DNA from: Bacteroidales bacterium
GTDB taxonomy: Bacteria; Bacteroidota; Bacteroidia; Bacteroidales; Muribaculaceae
Reading direction: 5' to 3'
NCBI GenBank assembly: GCA_019416425.1
Contig: DXXK01000084.1
Coordinates: forward strand, 1 to 55,933
Length of the DNA stretch: 55,933 bases
The notes under the pieces: generated by a model
The model's input: only the letters and a program-made list of their open reading frames with translations
What the model was told of the DNA's origin: nothing
Database searches by the model: none
Part shown: one piece after another, positions 24,441 through 32,199 of the stretch
Position numbering within the stretch: position 1 is the first letter of the stretch
How the letters are laid out: each line of letters opens with the position of its first letter
Position numbers and translations under genes: made by a program

Positions 24441-26006
24441 ATGGCACAGACGGCAAGATACCCGATCGGGGACCAGAGTTTCGGAGAGATCATCCGCAAC
24501 GGATGCGTGTATGTCGACAAGACCATGTACATCCACCGGATGGTGGAGTCCAACAAGTACTTCTTCCTGAGCCGTCCGCGGCGGTTCGGCAAGAGCCTGC
24601 TTGTCTCCACGATGGAGGAGTACTTCCGCGGCAACCGCGAGCTGTTCAAGGGTCTGGCCATCGACCGTCTGGAGCCGGAGGAATGGAAAAGCCACGCCGT
24701 GCTGCACCTGGACCTGAACGGTCAGATATATGACAGTGCCGACAGTCTGACCGATGTGCTGAGCACCCATCTGGACAGATGGGAGGAAGAATACGGATGC
24801 ACCAATGAGTCGGAATATGTCGCGACCCGATTCAAGGGCGTAATAGAATCGGCCTACGACAGGACCGGTATCGGCGTAGTGGTCCTGATCGACGAGTACG
24901 ACAAGCCGATAATCGACGTCCAGGACAACGCGGAGCTGGAGCGGGTCATGCGCGATGCCCTCCGCGGCTTCTACGGCGTGATGAAGAGCTGCTCGCAGTA
25001 CCTCAAGTTCGTGTTCCTGACGGGAGTCGGCAAGCTGGGACAGGTCAACGTGTTCAGCGGGCTCAACAACCTGCGCGACATCTCGCTGAATCCGGAGTAT
25101 TCCGCCATCTGCGGCATAACCACCGACGAGCTGATAGGCAGCTTCCAGGAAGGTATCCGGGAGCTTGGGGACGTGAACGGATGGGATCCTGACCGGACGG
25201 TCCTGGAACTGAAGAGGCACTACGACGGCTACCACTTCGCCCGCGACCTGACGGACGTATACAATCCCTACAGCCTGCTGAACGCCTTCCAGGACGGCTA
25301 TCTGGGCAGTTACTGGTATCAGACCGGAACTCCCACACGTCTGCTGCACAGGCTGGAGCATTGGGAATTCCCCGTCCAGGACCTGGAGGACACCATGGTC
25401 GCGCCGCGTACCCTGGAGGTAGGCGACGTCCTGGGCGACGAGCTCGAGGTGCTGTTCTATTATACCGGATACCTTACCCTGAAGGATTATGTCAGGACCG
25501 ACAACGGCTACCGGTACGTGCTCGGCTATCCCAACAAGGAGGTCCGGGAGTCGTTCTTCGACGGCGTCGTCAAGACCTGGACGGGAATGGTCGGCAAGAA
25601 ACGCGACATGTGGGCCGACAAGTTGCGCGGTGCAATCCGCGCCGGCGACATCGACGGGTTCCTGACGCTGATGCAGACATTCATGGCCGGCAACTCTTAC
25701 CGCACCCACCCGGACACGGAGATCCACTACCAGGACCTGGTCTACATCGTCTCGCGTCTGGTGGGTCTGGAGGTCGACGTGGAGCGCGCCACGTCCGACG
25801 GGCGCATCGACATGGTGCTGGACGGCCCCAAGGCCATATACATCATCAAGTTCAAGCTGGACAAGACGCCGGAGGCGACGCTGCGGCAGATCGAGGAGAA
25901 GCGTTACGACCTCCCCTACCGCGCCCTGGGCAAGCCCATCGTCAAGGTGGGCGTCAACATCTCCACGGCCACCCGCACCCTCGACTCCTGGATCATCGCG
26001 GAGTAG
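24441..26006 (+). CDS. AAA-ATPase-like / PD-(D/E)XK protein with altered nuclease site
   Basis: A 521-aa protein of the Bacteroidota-rich family with an N-terminal AAA-ATPase-like domain (PF09820 type) and a C-terminal PDDEXK_9 nuclease (PF08011 type). The family opening is FGEIIRNGCVYVDKT, Walker A is SRPRRFGKSLL and Walker B is VVLIDEYDKP. The C-terminal site GRIDMVLDGPKAIYIIKFK carries Lys470 where the family and the neighbouring paralogue have Glu (IIEFK), a single GAG to AAG change; this should disable metal binding. The start at 24441 is chosen because it begins at the family N-terminus. Cellular role is unknown; some are thought to be selfish or defence-related. Confidence 0.8.
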   Translation: MAQTARYPIGDQSFGEIIRNGCVYVDKTMYIHRMVESNKYFFLSRPRRFGKSLLVSTMEEYFRGNRELFKGLAIDRLEPEEWKSHAVLHLDLNGQIYDSADSLTDVLSTHLDRWEEEYGCTNESEYVATRFKGVIESAYDRTGIGVVVLIDEYDKPIIDVQDNAELERVMRDALRGFYGVMKSCSQYLKFVFLTGVGKLGQVNVFSGLNNLRDISLNPEYSAICGITTDELIGSFQEGIRELGDVNGWDPDRTVLELKRHYDGYHFARDLTDVYNPYSLLNAFQDGYLGSYWYQTGTPTRLLHRLEHWEFPVQDLEDTMVAPRTLEVGDVLGDELEVLFYYTGYLTLKDYVRTDNGYRYVLGYPNKEVRESFFDGVVKTWTGMVGKKRDMWADKLRGAIRAGDIDGFLTLMQTFMAGNSYRTHPDTEIHYQDLVYIVSRLVGLEVDVERATSDGRIDMVLDGPKAIYIIKFKLDKTPEATLRQIEEKRYDLPYRALGKPIVKVGVNISTATRTLDSWIIAE

Positions 26007-26026
26007 AACCCGTATGAAATAAAGCC

Positions 26027-26069
26027 ATAGACCGTGACGGAAACGAAGAATTCCCCTTTCACGGTCTAT
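26027..26069. terminator. Bidirectional hairpin after the AAA-ATPase gene
   Basis: ATAGACCGTGA (26027-26037) pairs perfectly with TCACGGTCTAT (26059-26069) across a 21-nt loop, followed by TTTTAA. It lies 20 nt after the stop codon of the rightward gene. Confidence 0.7.
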
Positions 26070-26078
26070 TTTAAAGCG

Positions 26079-26189
26079 TCAGCGGATTACAATCTTCTTG
26101 CCGTTGCGGAGATAGATGCCGGGACGGGCGGTCTCCGGATTGACCGTACGACCCTGCAGGTCGTACATCGAGGCGCCCTCGTCATCCAT
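26079..26189 (-). pseudogene. Orphan type IX-like C-terminal sorting motif (gene remnant)
   Basis: A leftward frame of 36 codons encodes MYDLQGRTVNPETARPGIYL followed by RNGKKIVIR and a stop. This is the standard end of secreted proteins that use the type IX system. The codon just before the only ATG is TGA and no signal peptide or body precedes it, so the rest of the gene has been lost. It is most simply a relic left after deletion of a gene similar to the one at 22897-24303. Expression as a tiny peptide is unlikely. Confidence 0.7.
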
Positions 26190-26339
26190 TCAATATGTCC
26201 TTTGGCCATTTCTGTGCGCGGCTCGGAGAGCCCACGCTACTGTTTTCAATAAGCTTTTGGTCCGAGTTGATGCGCGGCATGGAGTGACGCGCTACTGATT
26301 ATGCGTTATGTATTCTTAACTATGCATTGAATCAATGCG

Positions 26340-27908
26340 TTACGCATTTGATTCGATGAGCCAGGAGTCGATGTTGCGCGTCTTGGGCGAGATGTTCACG
26401 CCGACCTTTACTATCGACTTCGGGTTCAGGCTGTTCTGATACGGCAGGGCGTATTCCTTCTCGTTGATCTGGTCCAACGCCTCCTTCGGAGTGCCGCCGT
26501 ACTTGAACTCGATGATGTAGATGGCCTTCGGGCCGTCCAGCACCATGTCCATGCGGCCTCGCGACGTGCGCCGCTCCACATCGACGTTCATGCCCACCAG
26601 GCGCGCAACGATCAATATGTCCTTCTGCCACTGCGGCTCCTTGTTGGTATGCGACATGTACGGTATGCCCGCCAGGAACGACTGCATCTCTTGCAGGAAA
26701 CCATCGATGTCACCCTGTTTTACGAACTGTTTCAGCGACCGTACAAAATTAGAGGATTCGGTGGAATCCCAGCCCTGCGCCATTCGCATCAGGTACTTGA
26801 AGAATCCATCCCGAACCTCGGCATTAGGGTAACCCAGAGTAAATTCCATTTCCTCAGGATTATAGCTCTTGATAGTCAGGTAACCGGTATAGTAGCATGA
26901 TAAGGCCAGGTTATTGCCCAATACATCGCCGCTGTCCATATCAGATTTCGACACAATCGTGCCCTCCAGGTCGATTGTACCCCAGTCCTGCTCCAGAAAC
27001 TGCCTTACCAGCCGCGTCGGCGTGCCGGAATGGAACCAGTAATCGCCTATGGATCTGTCGAACAAGGCATTGACAACGCTGTATGGATTATAGACGTCTA
27101 CCAGTCTTTGGGAGAAATGGTAACCGTCGTATTGATTCTTAAGTTTCCGTAATGCATCCTCGTTGGCGAGGCCCATTTCTTTACCCAGTTCCTCTATACC
27201 CTCGCGGAAGTTGTCCAGCAGTTCCTGCGTCGTGATACCGCAGATTGCGGAGTAGTCGGGATGGAGCGATATGTCCTTAAGGTTGTTGAGGCCGCTGAAC
27301 ACGCTGATCTGCCCTATCTTGCCCACCCCGGTCAGGAACACGAACTTCAGATAGTCCTCGTTGGCCTTCATGACACGATAGAAATCGTGGAGAGTCCTGC
27401 GGTTGGCCGCCTCCAGTTCAGGTTTGTCGTGGGTGTCGACTATGGGGCTGTCGTACTCGTCAATCAAGATCACCACCTGCCGGCCGGTCTGCTCGTAGAT
27501 GTCCCTGATTACTTTGTCAAAACGCCAGTCGGGTGTCTGGTCGGGATGCGACGTGCCGTATTCCTTCTCCCAAGCGTCCACAACCTTCTCAAGGAATCTT
27601 GGCAGATCCTCCGAGTTATTGTATCCTCCACGTGTGAAGTCCAGACGCAGGACGGGGTAATTGATCCACTCCTCCGGTTCCAGCCGGTCGATGGCCAGAC
27701 CGCGGAACAGTTCGCGCTCGGCGCGGAAATAGCATTCCATGGTGGAGACCATCAGGCTCTTGCCGAACCGTCTCGGCCGGCTCAGGAAGAAATAGCCGCC
27801 GGGATTGGCCAGCTTATGGATATAGGCGGTCTTGTCGACGTATACGTAGCCATATTACCGTATTTTGCGGAAACTCTGTACATTTACCGGATAGAGGATC
27901 TCTGCCAT
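26340..27908 (-). pseudogene. AAA-ATPase-like / PD-(D/E)XK paralogue with an in-frame TAA at codon 18
   Basis: The full-length frame starts at 27908 (MAEILYPVNVQSFRKIR) and continues, without any frame change, as YGYVYVDKTAYIHKL and then the Walker A region RPRRFGKSLM, Walker B VVILIDEYDSP and the nuclease site GRMDMVLDGPKAIYIIEFK. Codon 18 (27857-27855) is TAA where homologues have Glu or Asp (KIRE-GY). The nuclease Glu (codon 26510-26508) is intact. Translation could restart only after the Walker A region (ATG 27752), which would give a 470-aa protein without ATP binding. I call it a nonsense pseudogene. It is convergent with its paralogue at 24441. Confidence 0.75.
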
Positions 27909-27934
27909 AATCGCGTCATTAGAGAATCAATCTA

Positions 27935-27942
27935 CAAATTTA
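27935..27942 (-). promoter_or_regulatory. -7 box of the leftward AAA-ATPase paralogue
   Basis: On the minus strand TAAATTTG (TAnnTTTG) gives a start about 20 nt before the ATG at 27908. The -33 position has no clear TTTG. Confidence 0.4.
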
Positions 27943-27974
27943 TATAAAAATCCCGAGATTTTTACACCGGCAGG

Positions 27975-27997
27975 CTAAAGAAAGTTTTTTTCTTTAG
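27975..27997. repeat. A/T-rich hairpin in the divergent gap
   Basis: CTAAAGAAA (27975-27983) pairs with TTTCTTTAG (27989-27997) with a 5-nt loop. It lies in the 275-bp gap between the leftward ATPase pseudogene and the rightward TPR gene. The same gap also contains a short tandem repeat of CCCAGCAAAA near 28046. The role is unknown. Confidence 0.5.
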
Positions 27998-28182
27998 AGG
28001 AAAGATAACAAATTTCCGGCTAAACCGCAAAATCCACCCGTAAACCCAGCAAAACCCAGCAAAACCAGCGTCTTCCTCTATACTGCCGAGATTACCATGT
28101 CTCTACATAAACGCAATTTAGACTATCCGGAAGATAAATCCGTTATCTAAACAAAGACACACCGACACACCCCTTGATTAAA

Positions 28183-29889
28183 ATGTACAATAACATCATA
28201 CGTATAATTACAATCGCCGTCATGGCAGCGGCCATGACAGCGATGTCCGGCTGCGGCCATAGCGAGACATGGAAAGAGATGGACAAAGCCGAAAACGTGA
28301 TTTTCGAGCATCCGGACTCAGCTCTCGCCATTCTCGATGACCTCGATACTGACAGACTGAAAGGTAAGAAGGAAGCAGCACGCTATGCCCTGTTGAAATC
28401 AATGGCGTTGGATAAAAACTATATCTTCACAACTGACTTTGATGTTCTAAAGCCGGCAATAGATTACTATCCGAAACATGGCACTCCCGACGAGAAGATG
28501 CGAACCTTTTACTATCAAGGATGCATTTTTATGGATCGGGGAGATGCGATTCCGGCGATGCGTTGCTTCCTGAAGGCATGCGATCTTAAAGATGGCGTCC
28601 TCGATTCGCTGACGCTGGCTCATGCTTACGTTGCCTTGGGATTTCTGAACAATAACAAATACAAATTGCCTGACTACATCGAAAACAATGTCAAGGCAGC
28701 CAATCTATACAATGAGCTTGCGGAGAAGACCTTTGCATTGCATTGCTACACCAATGCAGCAAAAGGGTATATATATTTAGACGAGAGGCAACATGCGGAC
28801 AGCATCCTTTCCATTTGTCCCTAACCGGCGGCAGACAATCAGCTGGAGAATCAATATATGTTCACAACACGTCTCGCTTACGTACTGGAATTCGGGACAC
28901 CGGATGAAATAAGGGATTTCCTGGAGCGGAACAAAGACAAACATATGACCAAAGGTGATTCCATTGACTTCGCACAAGGATACTCCAGGCTTGGAATGAA
29001 CGACGAGGCCCTGGGCATCATCTCCCGGATACGGACCACGGACACCACGGCCTACACCTCCGTAAAGGCAGAGATACACGAGAAGTTGGGACAGTACAAG
29101 GAAGCCTATCATGAACTCAAGGACTATATCACGGCATCGGAGAACGAGGAGGCCGGCTACTGGATGACCGATGCCCTGTATATCGATGAAAGGCATAAGG
29201 TAGAAGTCGAGAAACTGGAGGAGGCGAACAAACGGAAAGCCATCGTATACGGGGCAATAGCCTGTCTGCTGGTTCTGCTGGCCGTGATTGCCGCGCTGTA
29301 CTACAGGATGCGGCTCAGCAAATCGCGGCACGAGCTTGCCGAGGCCAAAATGCAGCTTGAGATGGATGGACTCAGACAGGAGGCCGAGAGCCTGAAAGGG
29401 CTGCTGGAGGACGAGAAGAGCCTGTCGCAAAGCACCCGGGCATTGTTCAATTCACGTCTTGAGGCCTTGAATGGATTACTGGAAGCAGAGAAGAATCGGT
29501 CAAACTGTGCCAGAGCTATGTCCGATTCACGGATGGAGATCTTCAACGGGTTGCTGGCAAGCAAAATAACCAAAAACAAGGATTTCGCCAAGTCTTACAA
29601 CGAATTGGTCAAGACCATCCAGAATGACAAGGAGAAGTTCCTGAAGTCATTAAGGAATGAGTTCGCCATAACCTATCCCATCTTCATGAACGAACTGAAG
29701 GAGCATAACCTGACGGACGACGAGATCAACATGATGTGCCTGTTCGGCCTGGGACTGAAAGGGAAGGACATCGGCAACTACCTGGAGACCTCGTCGCATT
29801 ACAACACGAGCAGCTCCATCCGCGGCAAATTAGGTCTCGAGGCCCACGACACCAACCTCAACGTCTACGTCCGCACCCACCTCCGGTAG
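28183..29889 (+). pseudogene. TPR / membrane / coiled-coil / HTH regulator interrupted by TAA
   Basis: Two frames, 28183-28824 and 28858-29889, are in the same phase and are separated only by a TAA at 28822-28824. Joined, they give about 568 aa: a lipoprotein-like leader (TAMSGCGHS), TPR-like helices (PEDSALAILDDL-like, AMRCFLKACDL, YTNAAKGYIYL), a membrane helix (IVYGAIACLLVLLAVIAALYY), a coiled coil and a C-terminal HTH-like part (LTDDEINMMCLFGLGLKGKDIGNYL). This is the usual layout of a Bacteroidota membrane-bound regulator that passes an envelope signal to DNA. The nonsense codon would separate sensor and output halves. An ATG at 28858 could restart the second half, but without a signal peptide. 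Confidence 0.75.
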
Positions 29890-29911
29890 ACGGCAGGGGC
29901 GATAACACAGC

Positions 29912-29943
29912 GACGGCCGGTCTTCAGAAGAAGGCCGGCCGTC
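29912..29943. terminator. Strong GC hairpin between convergent genes
   Basis: GACGGCCGGTCTTC (29912-29925) pairs with GAAGGCCGGCCGTC (29930-29943), 14 bp with one G-T wobble and a 4-nt loop. There is no T-run on either side, so it may act as a bidirectional stop or an mRNA end stabiliser for the regulator pseudogene and galM. Confidence 0.65.
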
Positions 29944-29961
29944 AGCATGATGGTTAGGGGC

Positions 29962-31008
29962 TTACTCGGCGGTGAAGGCGAAGCGGATGGTGCGGTCGTA
30001 GACCTCACCGGCCTTCAGGTACTGCGAGGGGAACTCGGGGTGGTTCGGTGCGTCGGGGAAACCCTGCATCTCGATGGCCACGCCGTCATAGTCCTCGTAG
30101 CTGCGGCCGCTGCGGTTCCCGGGACAGCCGTCCAGCCAGTTGCCGGTGTAGATCTGAACACCCGGCTGGTCGCTGCAGACAGTCAGCACACGGCCGCTCT
30201 TAGGGCCCTTCAGCACAACGGCCTCATGTACCATAGTGCCCGGAGTCCAGCCGTCCAGCACCCAGCAATGGTCGTAACCCTTGCCGATCCTCAAGGCCTC
30301 GAAATCAGCCTTTATGTCACGGCCTATGGTCTTGAACTCGCGGAAATCCATCGGAGTGCCATCGACCTCGGCGATGTCACCCAGAGGAACCTCGGTCGGG
30401 TCTGTAGGCAGCCAGTGACCGGCCTTGATCTTCATCTTGTGGTCGAAGATCTTGCCGCTGTCGGCGCCGTCCAGGTTCCAGTAGGCATGGTTGGTCAGGT
30501 TCACCACAGTGTCGGCATCGGCCTTGGCCTCGAAGCGCAGTGTCAGCACATCGTCCTCGCTCCAGGTGTAGGTGGCCTTCACTTCCAGACGGCCGGGGTA
30601 ATTCTCCTCGCCGTCGGCCGAGACGTAGGTGAACTCCACGCCGTTCTCGATCTCCCTGGAATCCCAGATGCGGTTCTGGAAGCCGGTGGGACCGCCGTGC
30701 AGCGCATTGGGACCGTTGTTGATGGCCAGCTGGTAGGTCTTGCCGTCCACAACGAGATGTCCGTCGGCTATACGGTTGGCGTAGCGGCCCGGGCACTTGC
30801 CCAGACAGGGGCCGTCGGCCATATAGTCGGCGGCGTCGGCATAAGCCAGCGCCACCTCCTCGATCCGGCCGTCACGGTCGGGAACGGCCACGCCGCGGAT
30901 GCCGGCGCCCAGGGTGGACAGCTCCACCCAGGCGCCCTTGGCATTCGTCAGCCTGTAGACCGTGATCTCGCCCTGCGGGCCGGGATACTTGACGCTCGTA
31001 ATCTTCAT
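29962..31008 (-). CDS. galM: Aldose 1-epimerase (galactose mutarotase)
   Basis: A 348-aa enzyme that interconverts alpha and beta anomers of galactose to supply GalK. Family motifs are LGKCPGRYANRI, ALHGGPTGFQNRIWD, the catalytic His in NLTNHAYWNLDG and the catalytic Glu in VAIEMQGFPDAPNHPEFPS. There is no signal peptide, so it is cytoplasmic. The ATG at 31008 overlaps the galK stop codon by one base (TGATG), giving coupled translation; a GTG one codon earlier is less likely. It is the last gene of a three-gene galactoside operon. Confidence 0.94.
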   Translation of the reverse strand: MKITSVKYPGPQGEITVYRLTNAKGAWVELSTLGAGIRGVAVPDRDGRIEEVALAYADAADYMADGPCLGKCPGRYANRIADGHLVVDGKTYQLAINNGPNALHGGPTGFQNRIWDSREIENGVEFTYVSADGEENYPGRLEVKATYTWSEDDVLTLRFEAKADADTVVNLTNHAYWNLDGADSGKIFDHKMKIKAGHWLPTDPTEVPLGDIAEVDGTPMDFREFKTIGRDIKADFEALRIGKGYDHCWVLDGWTPGTMVHEAVVLKGPKSGRVLTVCSDQPGVQIYTGNWLDGCPGNRSGRSYEDYDGVAIEMQGFPDAPNHPEFPSQYLKAGEVYDRTIRFAFTAE

Positions 31009-32153
31009 CACTCGGAAACTCTGCGCGCACCGTCGCTGATGACTACGTCGTAGATCTTAGGCTCGTGGCCGTACTTCTCGTTGAAGCGGGTAGTGGCCTC
31101 CCGGATGAACTTGTCGTGGATATCCTTGGGAACCAGGTTGATGGTGCAGCCGCCGAAGCCTCCGCCCATGATGCGCGAACCGGTAACTCCGACCTCCTTG
31201 GCCACATCGTTCAGGAAGTCCAGCTCCTCGCAGCTTACCTCGTAATCCTTGGACAGACCCTCGTGGGTCTCGTACATCTTCATGCCGACGGTCTCGTAGT
31301 CACCCTTCTCCAGAGCGTCACAGACTGCCAGCACACGGTCCTTCTCCTCGATGACGTACTTGGCGCGGAAATAGTCCTCGGCGCTGATCTCGCCCTTGAC
31401 GGCGTTCAGCATCGCCATGTCGGCGTCGCGCAGGGTCTCCATGTCGAGCTTCCTGGCTACGCGCTCGCAGCTTTCGCGACGCTTGTTGTAGGGGCTGTCC
31501 TTCAGCTCGTGCTTGACGCGGGAATCAACCAGCACGAGCGAGTAGTCCTTCGGGTCGAAGGGGAAGTACTCGTACTGCATGGAGCGGCAGTCCAGACGCA
31601 TCAGGTTGCCCTTGCGGCCGAAAACGCTGGCGAACTGGTCCATGATGCCGCAGTTCACGCCGCAGTAGTTATGCTCGGTGCTCTGGCCGATGCGGGCCAG
31701 GTCGAACTTGCTTATGTTGTTCTCGTTGAACATATCGTTCAGGGCGAATGCGAAGCAGCTCTCCAGAGCGGCCGAAGAGCTCAGGCCGGCGCCCAGAGGC
31801 ACGTTGCCGGCGAATACGGCGTCGAATCCCTCGACCTTGCCGCCCAGCTTCTGGACCTCGCGGGCAACGCCGAACACGTAGCGTGCCCAGCTCTCCTTCG
31901 GAGCGTCCTCCTCCTTCAGACCGAACTCAACGTACTCGTCCAGGTCCATCGAGTACACGCGGCACTTCTCCAGGCCGTTGGCGCGCAACTCGGCCATGAT
32001 GCCCTTGTCGATGGCACCGGGGAACACGAATCCGCCGTTGTAGTCGGTGTGCTCACCGATCAGGTTGATACGTCCGGCCGATGCGTACACCGTGCCCTCG
32101 ACGCCGAAGCGCTCCTTGAACGCCTTGGCGATTTTCTCTCTCATCTCATCCAT
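31008..32153 (-). CDS. galK: Galactokinase
   Basis: A 381-aa GHMP kinase that makes galactose 1-phosphate from galactose and ATP, the first phosphorylation of the Leloir pathway. The signature near the N-terminus is GRINLIGEHTDYNGG, the phosphate loop is PLGAGLSSSAALE, the catalytic Asp lies in NCGIMDQFASVFG, and the C-terminal GHMP motif is GSRIMGGGFGGCTINLV. It lies between a secreted or periplasmic beta-galactosidase gene and galM, so the operon releases and uses galactose. No sugar transporter gene is present in the operon. Confidence 0.96.
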   Translation of the reverse strand: MDEMREKIAKAFKERFGVEGTVYASAGRINLIGEHTDYNGGFVFPGAIDKGIMAELRANGLEKCRVYSMDLDEYVEFGLKEEDAPKESWARYVFGVAREVQKLGGKVEGFDAVFAGNVPLGAGLSSSAALESCFAFALNDMFNENNISKFDLARIGQSTEHNYCGVNCGIMDQFASVFGRKGNLMRLDCRSMQYEYFPFDPKDYSLVLVDSRVKHELKDSPYNKRRESCERVARKLDMETLRDADMAMLNAVKGEISAEDYFRAKYVIEEKDRVLAVCDALEKGDYETVGMKMYETHEGLSKDYEVSCEELDFLNDVAKEVGVTGSRIMGGGFGGCTINLVPKDIHDKFIREATTRFNEKYGHEPKIYDVVISDGARRVSE

Positions 32154-32199
32154 GGGATTAGGTTGTTATGATGTTGGTTAATATTGAGTTTATGTAATT

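Larger units (their letters stand above)
26007..26339. other. 333-bp gap between convergent paralogues
   Basis: The gap holds an 11-bp perfect inverted repeat acting as terminator (26027-26069), a leftward 36-codon remnant of a secreted-protein C-terminus (26079-26189), and two short palindromic stretches just past the second paralogue (GCATTGA-A-TCAATGC near 26324-26338). No complete gene is present. Confidence 0.7.

Noticed and set aside
24324..25727. A 467-codon leftward frame opposite the AAA-ATPase gene
   Set aside because: It has no motifs, while the rightward frame has clear Walker and PD-(D/E)XK signatures.
24441..27908. The AAA-ATPase/nuclease pair as a complete anti-phage system
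   Set aside because: The family is spread widely in Bacteroidota without a proven defence role; one copy has a dead nuclease site and the other a nonsense codon, and no other defence genes are adjacent.
28046..28070. Short tandem repeat CCCAGCAAAA as a CRISPR start
   Set aside because: Only two adjacent copies of ten bases without spacers and no cas genes.
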